A DNA stretch of 64,000 bases from Acanthopleura granulata (lineage: Eukaryota > Mollusca > Polyplacophora > Chitonida > Chitonidae), in contig JABBOT010000016.1 of the NCBI GenBank assembly GCA_016165875.1, positions 4,546,120-4,610,119 on the forward strand. Direction: 5' to 3'. Below, one piece after another: positions 46,890 through 59,526 of this stretch. Under the pieces are notes generated by a model. The model had not been told where the DNA came from. It searched no databases and saw only the letters and a list, made by a program, of their open reading frames with translations. Within the stretch, counting starts at the first letter, position 1. Each line of letters opens with the position of its first letter. Both the position numbers and the translations under genes were made by a program.

Positions 46890-47320
46890 TTATTCGATTT
46901 TGTATCCAAGCACACAGAAAACGGTGGTCTCGGGTAGGGATGGGCTGTATGTGTGAAGCGTGTTGAAGTACTGCCAAGTAATTTTGCCGGTATAAACTAT
47001 GACAAATAATGGTTGAAAAAAGTATATCACTTGTGGCTATATTTAAACAGAGAAAAATATTATCCAATGAGCAAGAGTCCCCTATACCCTGTTTCTTTGG
47101 CGATAGGACGCTAGTACCTGCATTCCAGCTGATTTATTTTGAGAAAATTGTAGTCAACCATTGATGATATTTGGATATGTTGTAGGCCAGGCATCTAGTT
47201 ATTTGACAGTATGTGTCATTTGAGGGAAATAAAAATTAGGGAATACAGTTTTAGGTGGGCGTTCTTTGTGAAATTACTACATATAGAGTAAGGCTATTTT
47301 TAGTGGTTTTACACCCACTG
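46890..47320. repeat. Dispersed repeat R3, copy 2
   Basis: The partner of 2225-2655 in the same orientation. A separate common repeat motif, CGGCAATATCTCAGCAATAT, lies just upstream at about 46,790. Confidence 0.8.
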
Positions 47321-48244
47321 TGGCAATAGCACTACTAGTTACCCTTACAATGCTCACCACAGTAGGCTGCATGAGGCCTATATGCAGGTAAGCCACAGGT
47401 CCTGTAAAGAGATCATCAGCCTTACTTCAACATTCATATAGACCTAACGTGTCAATCTTCATGTGGTATTTTTAGCTGTATATCTAACATTATAGCATTT
47501 AATTTATGGGGAAATTGTTCCGCTCATTGAATACAACCACATTTGCATGAAATGGATGAAAAGTGAACATCCAGTTTAAGTCCTATTTTAATTATGAACT
47601 CAAGACATGGGAGAACAATAAAACCTTTAAAGTTAAGCAAACTATTCACTTTCTTCACTTCATCGTCGGAATGTTTACAACCGTCGTTAATTGCTACTGT
47701 GAATGCTCGCACAAGCCTTGTTTCCCCTGAACTGTTTCAAGTCTTTCGAAAGAGTCGAATGAGGTGCTCTATCAAGGAATTTACTCCTGCTGAGTCGAAT
47801 CTGGCTGATGGAAAACCTTTGCCATTTCAACCAGTGAGCTCTTTCGGTATTATCGAATTATACAAATGTGTTAAACAATTGCGCATGCAGTCAATATCAA
47901 ATTATTTTTTATACATATGTCTAATTCTGAATTTATTATTAAATCACGCATCTTTGGAAATTTTGAACATGTACATATTTTACTTATGTTCAGAGATATT
48001 GGATAAATATATACATGAGTACGGTTAGAGAATAAATATTGAATCGGCTTACCAGAATCAGTATAACGTTTATGTGAATACTGATCCTGAAAGGCATAAA
48101 GATACGTGGAGTGAAAATGTGAATTGTCCTATTAATGGTGAAATCTTTCTCAAACACTGTTACGCGTGGAAGAAATCACGTCTTGCCTATATTACAAATA
48201 CAGCGCAATACTTGCTTTTTCTTTGTTTTTGTTTTTTCCGTTGA
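47321..48244. other. No supported gene
   Basis: A 144-codon frame at 47,594-48,028 exists, but its second half is AT-driven (Leu/Ile/Tyr/Asn). I see no domain and no upstream exon. Confidence 0.35.
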
Positions 48245-48355
48245 TCCATGGCGCCGTACTCAAGAATAACTCGCATACACAGTAGCAGGTTTATGAGTGG
48301 AGGAACCGGGGGTGCGCATGATATGAATCACCAATCAGGGCAAGCCAGTGACGAA
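48245..48355 (-). mobile_element. SINE family 1 relic
   Basis: GCGCCGTACTCAAGAATAA and GAGGAACCGGGGG remain recognisable; the rest is heavily diverged. Confidence 0.45.
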
Positions 48356-48780
48356 TATATACGCGCAGGTGACCTTCAGATACATGCGCCCTATATTGGT
48401 GAAAGAAATGTGCTCTTCAGTGAGTGTTAGATTGCAGGAGTGACCACCGGTTGCTTTGCAAATATGTCTGGGTGGGTTTGATCATGCATTTCGAACGTCA
48501 TACAACCCATTGGAAAGATGCAGAAATTAAGCCACAAACAAAATTTTAATATAACTATTTTTATCGTCTTACAGTGGACGGCTATAATTGCTTTCTTCAC
48601 ACATTAAATTGTGCCAAATGGAACATTTAAAATGTGCATGTCGTAACAGCCAGTTTTAACTAGTGGCTAACCGATTGGTATGTTTCAGCACGGCATATGA
48701 GCCTGTACAAATTATGTGAGCTAAAGACATAATGAGGACTATTTATACGTCCGCTTTATAGTTGCCTGTGGCTAAGGTAG

Positions 48781-49706
48781 GTCTCCCACGAGGCCGATCT
48801 ATCTCGGGACTAGAGGCCGACGTGTAGTCGTGACAAAAATCGGGATAATTCCTGTTGCTGTCGTGTATAAGTCCTACTGCAGTCCTGTTTAATCGGGGGT
48901 TAGCCTTGGTTGGTCGGGAATGAAAGAAGACCTGGGTACGAGCAAATTAGGACTGTAGTAGGACTACCTGAAGATACTGCCACGACTTGTACCCGACTAA
49001 CCCCAACCTTTCTACGACCAGACCAGAGTGAAGTAAAAGTGTAGTAGAACAGAGACATGACCCGTACGACTGCTCAACGAGTAGTAGGATTCTCAACGAT
49101 ATTAGACATTAATCATGTGATCAGTTTTGTTCAAAATGGCTACTGCTAGCAAGGCAAATGTCTGATCACGTGATAATGAGATTCTACAAGAGACACACGA
49201 GTATTGTACGACAACAGTAGGACATGACGACAAGGACAATACGGCTAATCCACGAGTGGCCAACGAGTATACACGAGTGGTACCACGACAATGTCAGGAC
49301 TGTTCTAGGACTAACGTGCGAATCTAACACGAGATTCCCCATTCGAGAAACGACTTCGAAAATATGACTGTACTGCGACATCAGTAGGACTGCAGCACGA
49401 CTGGTACGACAGTCCCGAGTACAACGACTGCTTTACGACTACACCACCCTATATTTACGACTCAGCACGAGTACTCAATTTTCAACATGTTCAAAAAAAA
49501 AAAAAAGAAAAAAAAAAAAAAAAAAAAAAAGAAAGAAAAAAAAAAAAAGCCCAGCTCACCAGGACTGGGCCAGATCAGCACGACCTTACCAGGACAAAGT
49601 CCCCGACCTTTCGCCGACAACGCCGAGTCTTCCCGACATTTCACGAATTTAACACGTGACGCACTCGGCACTAAAAATCGGCCGAACTCGGCTCCGTGTG
49701 AGAGAC
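48781..49706. mobile_element. CGAC-rich element with inverted ends (foldback/MITE-like)
   Basis: The left end GTCTCCCACGAGGCCGA matches the reverse complement of the right end (GTCTCTCACACGGAGCCGA). The interior is dominated by ACGAC, TAGGAC and CGAGTA motifs and holds a poly(A) tract of about 50 bases near 49,493-49,548. No gene was seen. I could not settle a target-site duplication. Confidence 0.55.
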
Positions 49707-51197
49707 CCTCATAGCTAACTCTAACTGTGGGTTTGAAATAGGCTTGATGACATCTCTCCGCATTCCAGGCAAGGTATTATGTTACATTCCGTACAATGAT
49801 CCCTCATTTCTCAGTATTTCCCAGAATCCGAGTATTCACAGGCATAATATATTTGATTAATTGCCGAAATATTTCTGCCGTCGATATAGCCAGTAAGCTC
49901 CATACTGGGTCCTGTAATCTGCCAGCTACTGGATTAAATGTGGCTAAGAGTGCCACTCATCCACCCCATAACAGCGTTGCTGTGATCTATTGACTAGGCG
50001 TTTTTGTGCATCGTCTTACTTCTTGCACATGTGTCTACCATTAATAAAATTTATCCAGACCTCTTGTGCAAATCTTAATCTCCATTTTTACATATTCTGT
50101 CTGAGAACATCATTTTTATTTGATAGAGATATAGCATAAATTTCTCTCACTCTCTCGCGTTCTCCATTTTTAATTTAATCTAGACCAGCTTTTGCACCAC
50201 GAGATTCTGATACGGCGTGCATAGGTAGCTCGTTTTTGTTAGTTTTAACTGCCTGTGACGTTGCCCGTAATGATATCATACAATTTTAATAGATTCATTT
50301 GTATTACACTGTATTCCTTTCCGCATTGCGGTTATGGTATTTATGCGCATGTTACATATTAGAAATGTAGATTCATGCTCTTTGCTTTTCAGAGACACAA
50401 TTTGTGCCTTATTAAAAAAAAACAATGTTGATAATATTGGGGAAATTTCGTATGCCAAACTGACTGCTGTTGACCATTTTAAAAAATGCCCCATGACGTC
50501 ATTTCGGCTTTTCAAAATTATTTTGATCAAGAATTATATCGGTATAAAGTAACTGAACTGACTCCTCCATCCCTTATTTTCTGAAAACAGTAACCAACTA
50601 ACAATCAGCCACCATCATATTTCAGACATACACATTTAACGTCACCTAAGGCGGGAACACATACAGATGCTTTATGTTTGCGTCGTACCACCAGCTTTAT
50701 CTCAGGAATCATTGCAATGTTGGTAATATGTAAATATCATAATCATAGCTTACACAAGTTGTTGAAAGCTTTAATTTTACAATTCCTTTTTAGGAATACA
50801 CTTACATCCATTTCCATTCATCATGTGTGGTATATCCTCATTAAACTTCGTTATGACACTTTCATGTTGTTTGAAATGTACAGGAGAAACACTTGGTTTA
50901 GAATATTTGCTATTTAATGTATTAAGTAGAAGTCACGAACAGTCCAACATGCGGCTGTCATGTCCTATCATACATCATGGCGAGAACTGGTCCAAATCTC
51001 TCTGTTCACAACCGAGGACTTCCCGGGTACAATCTGTCTAGCTCTGCAGTAAGCAATAAATTGGCCTATCGTATAGCCTACAAATCCCCCTACACCCAAG
51101 TCCCTATGAGAAAACCCAGCCTTACAGTGAAAGGCTTTTGGTGAATCTTTATTTTTCCCAAGCCACACATTTTACTGCTATCCATTCATTCATCTAT
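49707..51197. other. No gene recognised
   Basis: AT-rich spacer with short frames only. Confidence 0.45.
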
Positions 51198-51305
51198 ATT
51201 TATTTATTCATTTATTCATTTGGTTGGTGTTTTACGTCGTACTCAAGAATATTTCACTGATACGACGGAGGCCAACATTATGGTGGGAGGAAACAGGGTC
51301 ATCCA
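51198..51305 (-). mobile_element. SINE family 1, tail fragment
   Basis: TTGGTGTTTTACGTCGTACT, AAGAATATTTCACTGATACG and CAACATTATGGTGGGAGGAA, then truncated. Confidence 0.75.
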
Positions 51306-51613
51306 TGTATAGGTATCGAGGTTAAATGTCCTGGTCTTTATTGAACAAAGTGTAAATATTGTAATTGTTGGTAGAAGAGAGAACAGAATATGTGAAACTC
51401 TCTTTCCTTGTACGACTCGCTGACTGTAAGCAATGACACTTTATAAAGAATGTAAATGTTATGTTCAAAACAGGAGAGATATTTATGCTTGTACTAAAAC
51501 AACTGCATAAAATAGAATATAGAAAATACACAAAACGTAAAGCGATCATGGGTGTATGATATAAGGTACCAAAGAAACGTACGTGTACAAAACGACAATA
51601 CAACATAGTGTTA

Positions 51614-51742
51614 GGCCCCAGTTTCATGAAGCGCACGTAGCTAAGTATTCCCTTAACTGACATGACAACGTATGTTGTAGAGATGGGAAGTGCACTTTGC
51701 TAAGAGCTACTTAGCACTACACATGCTTGACGAAACAGGGCC
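51614..51742. mobile_element. MITE-like foldback (GGCCC-GTTTC ends), copy 1
   Basis: GGCCCCAGTTTCATGAAGC at the left and the reverse complement of GGGCCCTGTTTCGTCAAGC at the right, about 129 bp in all. The interior contains GCTAAG/CTTAGC pairs. Confidence 0.65.
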
Positions 51743-53359
51743 CAGATCTATATTTTCACTTAAAAGCAGACATAAGCCGCTGAAGAGGGCTTGAGGGCTT
51801 ATATTTCATCATTTCGTTTGTGTGCAGGTTGAAATAATTCGTTTGATATGCCGAAACTGCTTGAAACGATTAGTTTGATATGTTGAAAATGGCGCATTAA
51901 ATACCACAGCAAGGTGGATTAATTTATTATTTGATAGAATGTACAACTCAAAGTTTTGTTTAGCAAAATGGTCATAGATGAATCATGGTTACAGAAATTT
52001 ACAGAGGAAAGGGTTTTGTTTTGTTCAACCATGAAGATTCAATTTAAACTGCTATATAATCATTGCATCTAGATAGCGATTGTTACATTTTGCATGCAAA
52101 TGCAAGCAAGGATAAAAATACAGCTGATGAAATTATAGACCAGAAAATCAAAAAGGAAGAGATGAAAACAAATCCTCCTTACCTTTCTGTACACGTTAAA
52201 ACAACATATGCGCAACCAAGTGAAATAAAATGTTTCAACGGGGATAAATGAGTGTTTTGTAATACCAGCTATATAATTTTAACAAAAAGGACTGTGCACA
52301 TATACCTGTAGGAACTGGATCTAAGCCGTGGTTTGCAGTCTTTGAAATCTATGCCAGTTTACTTTTTCTGTGAATTTCACTTCTTAAAAACTAAAAGTGA
52401 AGTTCATCTAACAATATAGTCACGTAATAACCACATAGACTTCAGTGGTCAGCGCAAAATGTAAATTTTTCTAATACTTGTTGTTTCGGTTACGTTTGAA
52501 ATCCAAGAGTCTGAGTTAAAACCCTTAAGAATAAATAAGAAGCATTAATATCCAACGTATACACATTTTAAGAATAATAAAATCCTTTTTATTATTTCTT
52601 AACTCCTTCACACACTGTGTTACAAATGTAAGTACCGACTATGCCCCCAGCCTGCAATAGGCTGATTTAACGAGTAACATACGGATCAGTCCATGTTTAG
52701 CTTTTCAATGACGGCAATCGTGGATGGAGTAAAAGTTGACTTGACAACACACATGTCTACTGTAAATTTTATTTCCCAGCAGCCACAATTCCAAAAATAT
52801 TTTGGGTGCGTCAAGCATAAAAGAAGAGCTCCCGGCCTGAGTCATTGATTGTTTTGAACCTCTGATTTCATAATATACTCAATAAATAAGCCTTTCAAAA
52901 AATGATGGTTCTCGATTTCCTCAACTCTGTTCCTTCAATACAAGATCATATCTCATTGAAAACATCCCCATTACCTTAAATGATACCGGCAAATATGACA
53001 TGTATGTTGCGAATAAGAAACAGCATGGCCTGCAACTGGTTGTGTTTCTGAAAATGAAAGAACGTCAGATCATATATAGGGACATTTACACTTAGGTGAA
53101 GACAAGCCAACTTTCAGTGGCTAGCTGGGCATTATCTATTAAGCGATTGTAATATATATTGGCAAGCTAATAAACGCACCGTTTTATTCCACCTTTTTTT
53201 TATCGTAAGGCTATCGTTATGCCATCCTAAAGCAGCAAGTTATTCTATCCGAAGGCCGGTGTCATTGGTGTATCTCTTAAGTTGCTAGAGGTCTACTCGG
53301 TGGAAGGGAGACAGTTTTATGTGAATTTGATGACCATCGCAGATTATACATTTCGTTCG
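51743..53359. other. No gene recognised
   Basis: AT-rich spacer with short frames only and no recognised repeat. Confidence 0.45.
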
Positions 53360-53640
53360 TTTCGACTCCTTTCGTTCCGTTCCATTCCGCTTTTCTGTTC
53401 GTTTAATATTTTCTTTTTGGCCTTTCGTTCCGGTCCGTTACCTTTTCAATCGTTAACCGTTTCGTTTCGTCCGGGACAGGAAAAAACGGGAACTGAAGGG
53501 AACTGAGAAATCGGGTGTACCCTTTAAAGAAACCCGTAATATATGGATGTACTTGTGTACATGTATGTGTGTGCGTGTGGGGTGTAAGTATAGATGTATG
53601 GATAGATGTACGTGCATGTGGTGTGTATGTATGCATGTCC
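53360..53640. repeat. TTCCG/TTTCG pyrimidine tract followed by a GT-rich tract
   Basis: 53,360-53,475 is dominated by TTTCGTTCCG-type pentamers. 53,545-53,640 is an alternating purine-pyrimidine stretch of GTGTATGTATG type. Both are simple-sequence DNA. Confidence 0.7.
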
Positions 53641-53965
53641 TTCAGCATTCTCTACAGCATTCAATCGACTTCAAACTTCCCAACTATATTTTGGGGGAAC
53701 CAGTAGTGCAATGTTGAGTTTCGAAAAATAGCGTATGCAAACAAGACAATATTGACGTCACAACACCTTCCAATGGCCACGAGATCACTTTTTAACTGCT
53801 GATTATGACATGTAGTCCGCAGCAGGTTAGGGCATCTTTGAGGGGCGGGGGGGGGGGACACCAAATCGCTTTGTTTGCTGACGAGCGCACTTTGTTATGC
53901 TGTGATTGATGTCTGTATTGTTTGCCAGGGTTTTACGTTGTACGACGAGTACTGCGAATGTACAA

Positions 53966-54200
53966 TTTATTTATTTGATTGGTGTTTTACGCCGTACTCA
54001 AGAATATTTCACTGATACGACGGCGGCCAGCATTATGGCATCATGGCAGAGCCCACGACCATCCGATGGCAGAGCTTTCCACGTGCGGCCGGAAGCCATC
54101 ATGAGCTGGTTTTGAACTCACGGCGACCGCATTGGTGGGAGGCTTCAGGTCACTGGGCTGCGATAGCGAGCTAACCGACTGAACCACGGAGGCCCCCGAA
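53966..54200 (-). mobile_element. SINE family 1 with target-site duplication
   Basis: A near-complete copy flanked by AATGTACAA at 53957-53965 and 54201-54209. It sits at the edge of an inverted family-2 SINE. Confidence 0.85.
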
Positions 54201-54456
54201 AATGTACAAGTAAGCATATACAGTATCTTCTTGTGGCAAGGCGAGTCCAAGAAGCCAAAGTGCTGCCGCCACTGGAACACCATGCCGTAGACACCAGACA
54301 TGACACCGCACACTGACACCTGGCGGACCAATCCTGTATCCTTGTGCCAGCCTCTAGTGTACCGTTTTTAAAGCATTGTTATGACCTGACTCAGGATTCA
54401 CCCCGAATCTTCTTACCAAGAAGAGGACGCTCTAACCACTAGGCCACCGAGTGAAA
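54201..54456 (-). mobile_element. SINE family 2, internally rearranged
   Basis: The reverse strand shows the tRNA-like head (CGGTGGCCTAGTGGTTAGAG) and the CTTGCCACAAGAAGA end. The central part is shortened. Confidence 0.7.
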
Positions 54457-54499
54457 TTTATCAAACGTTACTAGTATGTAGGCGAGAGAACATTACAAC

Positions 54500-54640
54500 G
54501 AACACTGTACTTGTGCTCAAATCCTCCTAACTTGCTTTGTTCTCTCAGTGCTGTGGGTCAAGCGAGGCAGCAACAAGTACCTTTTTAAAGTCTGGTATAA
54601 TCCTACCTCGAGGTTTAACCACTAGGCTACCGAGGCGGTC
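54500..54640 (-). mobile_element. SINE family 2, head and first half
   Basis: The reverse strand reads CCTCGGTAGCCTAGTGGTTA, then TTTAAAAAGGTACTTGTTGC and CTCGCTTGACCC. Confidence 0.65.
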
Positions 54641-54661
54641 AATTATTTTATGAATAAAATA

Positions 54662-54787
54662 GGCCTATTTTATGAAGCAGTCGCAAACTGCGCCTGGCGT
54701 AACTTCCACGAAAGCACTCAGTGAAAACTACGTCACCATGGTAAATGGGCTTGACGCAGAATTGTGACAGCTTTGAAAGACTGGCCC
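54662..54787. mobile_element. MITE-like foldback, copy 2
   Basis: GGCCTATTTTATGAAGC at the left and the reverse complement of GGGGCCAGTCTTTCAAAGC at the right, with ACGTCACCATGGTAA inside. Confidence 0.6.
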
Positions 54788-55448
54788 CAAAGTATCAGTA
54801 AGGATATTACCTGTCAGCCTGCCATTTTCATGCTAACACATAGAAGACCGAATGGCACCAGATTAAAGACAAAACTCGTTTTTATAGACCATAAATTTTT
54901 GTTTTCAAGTATAGAAACTTTTGTATAATAGAACAATGCATGTGCACAGACATTTGATTTTTGGAAAGAGACAAGGGTAAAAATAGTCCATAGAAAATAT
55001 GTTTATACATTGGCCTTTAGTACGGGGCATCAAGTACCTATTAAAACAGGATTTACAGTACACTCTGCACAACATAAAATCCGGAATGCTCAAATGAATT
55101 CTAATCTTCCAAATCGGCTGAAATTAGTTTTCTCATATCAACTTGTTTGCAAATTAACTACAAAGAAGAATAAAGGTGTGCGATGAAGATGAATGGGAGC
55201 GAAAGTATCCACTGATGTGAGACAACAGCCCAAAACAACAAAGAAATTAATCATTCCAAAAACACCGGTTGAAATTTCAAATGTTCATTTTGTGCCACTG
55301 CTTCCAGTATAGTGAAGGCGAGAAGGGGTACATCGCATTAAATCCCATTAAAATCCAGAAGCTTGAACAAGCTGCCGTGTATACACTCCAAAAACAAAAA
55401 AGCACACCGTCATAAATTTGTTTCAACAATTCACAACACTATTTGGTT

Positions 55449-56029
55449 TCACTTCGAAAGGACATCGCAATGTTTGCATCCACCGGAAGTTTGTTTTCGA
55501 CGCCTGCGGGCAGGCGACGTGTTGTTGTAGTCGGGCTGATCAAGAGCGCCGGAAGGAGTTGTGACTTCCACTTTTGGTATGGCGGAGAGATGCTCGATAC
55601 TTAGCGGCCGCCGACGCAAAGGAGGTGAGCTGGAAAAGTTCAAAATTTCCGGAAGCAACGGCGTGGAGACGCACCTTGCGACAATCGCAAATGGGCTCTG
55701 GTCCGTACACAATCCGTTTCCGCTTTCGTTTTCCCAGTGGAAAATTTTGCGAAACGCCTTGCCAATGCCTTTAGTTCTGCCGTTGTTGCCGTTCTGGCTG
55801 TCGTCTTTGCTAGATTTATCACTGGCGGTTGCCTTACAGTCATCTGGTTGGCTGAGATCGGGAACGCTACAACTTTTCTCTCTTAGCGTTCGGAATTTAG
55901 GTTTGGAGAAGAATGAGCGAGTATGGGAGAGTTTGGCAATGGCGTCGGCACATTCGTGGCGGCCGCAAAATCTCGCCCACTCTTCTGCACAAAGATGGCG
56001 TCCAGGATCTCGTATTTTGGGTGATGCCC
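55449..56029 (-). CDS. Ankyrin-repeat protein, ANKRD33/33B-like, terminal exon
   Basis: The last coding exon, 192 codons plus stop (TGA at 55449-55451). The acceptor is CCTATTTCCAG, phase 1. It completes the last ankyrin repeat (GASPKIRDPGRHLCAEEWAR, then CGRHECADAI). A long low-complexity tail follows, rich in Ser, Lys and Asp, with a basic stretch G-K-A-F-R-K-I-F-H-W and an RRRRK cluster near the C-terminus, a possible nuclear signal. The four exons join into at least 306 residues without a stop. Vertebrate ANKRD33 is known as a photoreceptor ankyrin-repeat protein that represses CRX; whether that role applies here is unknown. The frame stays open upstream to 56162, but splicing at 56029 is required by the repeat phase. 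Confidence 0.82.
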
Positions 56030-56159
56030 CTGGAAATAGGAAACAATCGAAAACAGTACATGTATATAAACCATTAAGTGATATCAGTTCTGCTTTCCAT
56101 CTGGTCAGCAATAAGTTAGTATGGGGAGCGGCTTTTCGGTCTGACTTATTTACTTTTTC

Positions 56160-56212
56160 CATTGGGATTTGGCGCCGTACTCAAGAATATTTCACTTGTA
56201 CCACGGCTACTC
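56160..56212 (-). mobile_element. SINE family 1, short tail remnant
   Basis: GGCGCCGTACTCAAGAATAT and TTCACTTGTACCACGG, inside the last intron of the ankyrin gene. Confidence 0.6.
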
Positions 56213-56536
56213 GTTGAAAGACATATAAACAAAAGAGTGAAGATATTTTCATATATGCTCTTAAATAGTTTTTCTACACTCAAAAAAAAAATCTTCCGTC
56301 AGATCCTTTCTTTAAGGTAGGACCTAACTTTAATTTCTATGGATCTATCAGATTAATCCCTTCTTTCTGATAAGGAATTCACAAACGAATTAAACCGTGA
56401 AATTGAGGGAAATGGCGGACTTAAGGGAATTTTAATTTAGGGTACCGGAACTTCGTTTTCATGTTTGCCTTTGATGATAAAAACGAAGTTGTAACATTTA
56501 ATCAAGAAATAAGTATTCAACAGATAAAATACCGAC

Positions 56537-56677
56537 CTGCAAATAACAAGAGTTTTGCGCAGGAGGTTCTACCCTGGATAGCGGCTTTCAGCAACGGCGT
56601 AAATCCCAGTCTGTTAGCCTGGTCAACACGAACCTTCTTGAAATTGTTCAGTAATAGCCGGACGACGTCCGTGTGAC
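56537..56677 (-). CDS. Ankyrin-repeat protein, ANKRD33/33B-like, internal exon
   Basis: A 141-base minus-strand exon, phase 1 in and phase 1 out, with acceptor CTCCTCTAG and donor GTCGGT. With the split glycine it reads GHTDVVRLLLNN, then ANRLGFTPLLKAAIQGRT, then CAKLLLFAG. This is one full ankyrin repeat plus the start of the next. GHTDVV-RLLL and G-FTPLLKAA are textbook ankyrin motifs. The string G-x-T-x-L-x-K-A-A-x-x-x-R-x-x-C is what I recall for ANKRD33 and ANKRD33B, which supports that assignment over a generic ankyrin protein. Confidence 0.85.
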
Positions 56678-57145
56678 CTAGAGGAGAAAAAAAGTATCCA
56701 GTCGTGAATTAAAAACAGCCAAGCATAATTCTTTTTGATGTCAGTTTGCTTGTTTGAAATCATAGTTTCACCTCGGTCGAAAATTTAAATGTAATTTGCA
56801 TTCTCGTAAATTTATAATATGAAAAAATTAAGAACAAATGACGTAAAAACGATCATCTGCGCACCCTATACATGTTTTTGTACAAGTCACAGTGAAAAAT
56901 TCTTGAGTACGCAGTATGTGTAAATATTTCTGAAAGCTTGAAATTATGAAAATTACAACCGATGCAAGAGGTTGGATGGGTTGATTCAGTTAATGATGAA
57001 ACCAAATTAAGACCGTGATCTTTATAAAGGCAGAGTGTAATAATTCGACGGTCATTCGAACGTAATTTCTTCTCAAACTTGTAACCATCCTACTAAGAAC
57101 CTGTGTAAGGTTACATCACGAAGTCTAAATGAAGAAAAACAATAC

Positions 57146-57275
57146 CTGCTTGGGCGGCAAAAATAAGCGGGCTATTGCCCTCATTGTCTGGCTGGTTGAC
57201 GTCCACTTCCGGGACCTCAGACAAGGCTTCCACTGCAGGCATGAACCCATTTGCGCATGCGTGACTAAGTCCGGT
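57146..57275 (-). CDS. Ankyrin-repeat protein, ANKRD33/33B-like, internal exon
   Basis: A 130-base exon on the minus strand, bounded by an acceptor TTTTCTGCAG and a donor GTATTG. It enters in phase 0 and leaves in phase 1. It encodes 43 residues starting TGLSHACANGF, with D-V-N-Q-P-D-N-E-G-N-S-P-L and ending I-F-A-A-Q-A. These are typical ankyrin helix-loop positions: the TPLxxA-like core appears here as SPLIFAA. The intron upstream is about 6.65 kb and holds SINEs, a MITE and a dead retroelement. The frame joins both neighbours without a stop. Confidence 0.8.
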
Positions 57276-58509
57276 CTGCAGAAAATACAGAACGTATTAT
57301 TGGCCGACAAATGATACTTTTGGCTTTCCCATTCGGGCTAAAATAGCACTGTGTCACTTTAAAGGAGACGATCTTGTAAAGTTTAATTAAAGTGAAATAT
57401 TAAACGGAAAATAACGTGAGGTCAAAGGGACGTATCACTGATACTCATAGTTTAAGTCTCTTCTCTCTTTTTGCTTTTGAATTCTTTTTCACTAAATTAA
57501 AAGCTGGAGGATCTTCTCATTCTGAAACGGACTTGCCTTACGACGTCACCCAATTCTGTTATTTTAAGAATGTGTTATTTCACGTGTATAAGTAGACATA
57601 TTACAAAATTAAAAAGAAGTTTTACAAGACAAAAATAACGAGCTCGGGGGAATTCAAACACCACATGGCATAAGTAACAATGGTCTATAAGAGCCACATT
57701 CAAGCATCTTCCTGCATTTAATGTGATGGATAAAATATAAAAACAAATATAAGTGAGGGTAGTTTCAGATACGCTTTTATGTGTACAGGTATTATGTATG
57801 ATTTAATGATTGGCGGATTAGTTGGCTTAATGGTATTATGCCTTAAGAATGTTAAAACATTCTTAAAGTTTTAACATCTCTTTGTAACATGTTAAAACAC
57901 TCTTAAAGACAATATATTGTGCGATTTCTTAACACAACAGTGACTGGACGGCAAAAATGGAAACACCTAGTATATACATACATTTCTTTTATCTGTTAAT
58001 ATGCTTAAAGCGGAAATATTAAGGTGTCCAGTTGTTTTTGTAATGCAACATGCTAAATAATGTAAGGTATGAATGCTAACCTCTCTCTTAGGTAGCATAA
58101 CGATAGTTTACAAATTGTAATCCAATGCTAAACTGAAGGACTTTTAAACATTTATGCTTTGAAGCGCATCTTGGAGGCGAGAAACGGAACACCTGTACTG
58201 GTGGTTACTGGACTTAAAATAGTGTAAAAGGACGGCTTTTTATTCCTATTTTAAATCCTTAAACGTTAGAGAGTATTAACACAGCGTTATAAATCCCCCA
58301 TCCCCCGCCTCCGCAACTTTACCGCCTCCAAACGGTTGACTTTAACATTAGTAAACATCTTTCTTTGTAACGTGTATCTGATTGATAAGTATTTTCGTCT
58401 CCGAGACATTTTCACTGTTACGACCACAGTCAAGCAAGTAGTGGAAACCAGCACCAGTTATCAGGTAGCAGACATATCACTGTATAGTATATAGACTAAA
58501 TAACTTGCA

Positions 58510-58628
58510 CTTTCCTCCAGGCTCTGCCTGGTTTCCACCCACCATAATGTTTGCAACCGTCATATAAGTAAAATATTCTTGAGTACGGCGAAAACACCAA
58601 TCAATCAAGTAAATAAATAAATAAATAT
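58510..58628 (+). mobile_element. SINE family 1, tail
   Basis: CACCCACCATAATG, AAAATATTCTTGAGTACGGC and CACCAATCAATCAAGTAAAT, in the large intron of the ankyrin gene. Confidence 0.72.
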
Positions 58629-59526
58629 AACTTAAGGGAGCGGTTTCAGAACCTTTAAACTCATTGACTATGACGAGAACAACGAATGAGTCGTCGATGG
58701 CCCGATGGACAAAAATACTTGTTTCATTAGTTTGGAGTTAGCATTCTTACGTCTTTGTGTAATTGTCAGTTGTGTAACTTGAGGGAAACTAGAAGTTACG
58801 TAATTCTAACGAGGAAATCAGACATGTTTGATAAAGAACTTACAGGCAATCGAATTCTAGTCCTCATCACATCTTCACAAAAACACGGAGGTAATGTTTT
58901 CTTTTTTAAAGATGTATATTGCAGAACTGCATGATGGCTTCACTCATTTCATTTATCACGTGGCATTTAAGGAGGAAGATACGCGTGACAACATGGCCAA
59001 AAAGCATAAATCATTAATGCGGAGAATTCATATTCTACGTCTTTTCCCAAGAAAAGTCCCTTTTTTCAGAAGTATCAGCTTTTGGGGGTTGAAATCTTCT
59101 GTCGTTCCAGATATCACATCCACACCCACGCATGTCAATTCGCAGCTATTAAGCGTTCCTCCGAATGTTTGACACGAACACAGGTTATACACTGTTAAGT
59201 AGGGTCTCTTTGGTCCCATTTTATTATCTCCAGAGGCTTATCATTGTCAAGGATTCAGCAAGATCGCAGGTCATGATGACATCTCCTCCGGTTTGATCCG
59301 ATTTCATCCGGTCGTTTAGCGTAGGGTTCCCGGTCCCATGATATTCAATATCTCTTTGGAACATAAAAATATTCGAGGCTCAAAGAGAGTATTTTTACCA
59401 AAGACAGATCCACGCCCGAAGCTCTAACTGGACAAATGTCATCAGGTTGCAGTAACTGTGAGCGAATGATTTATCACCACTGCATAATGCATATTCTGGA
59501 AATAGCTTTGAAGGTGTAACTTAAAA

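Noticed and set aside
47594..48028. 144-codon open frame
   Set aside because: Second half is AT-driven, no domain is recognisable, and there is no splice or repeat support.
53403..53648. His/Thr-rich open frame
   Set aside because: It is the translation of the GT-rich simple repeat.
56030..56162. N-terminal part of the 237-codon minus-strand frame over the ankyrin exon
   Set aside because: It lies upstream of the acceptor that joins the ankyrin repeat in phase; it is intron read-through.
55561..56217. 218-codon plus-strand open frame opposite the ankyrin terminal exon
   Set aside because: It is antisense to an exon with clear ankyrin motifs and consistent splice phases, and its translation shows no domain.
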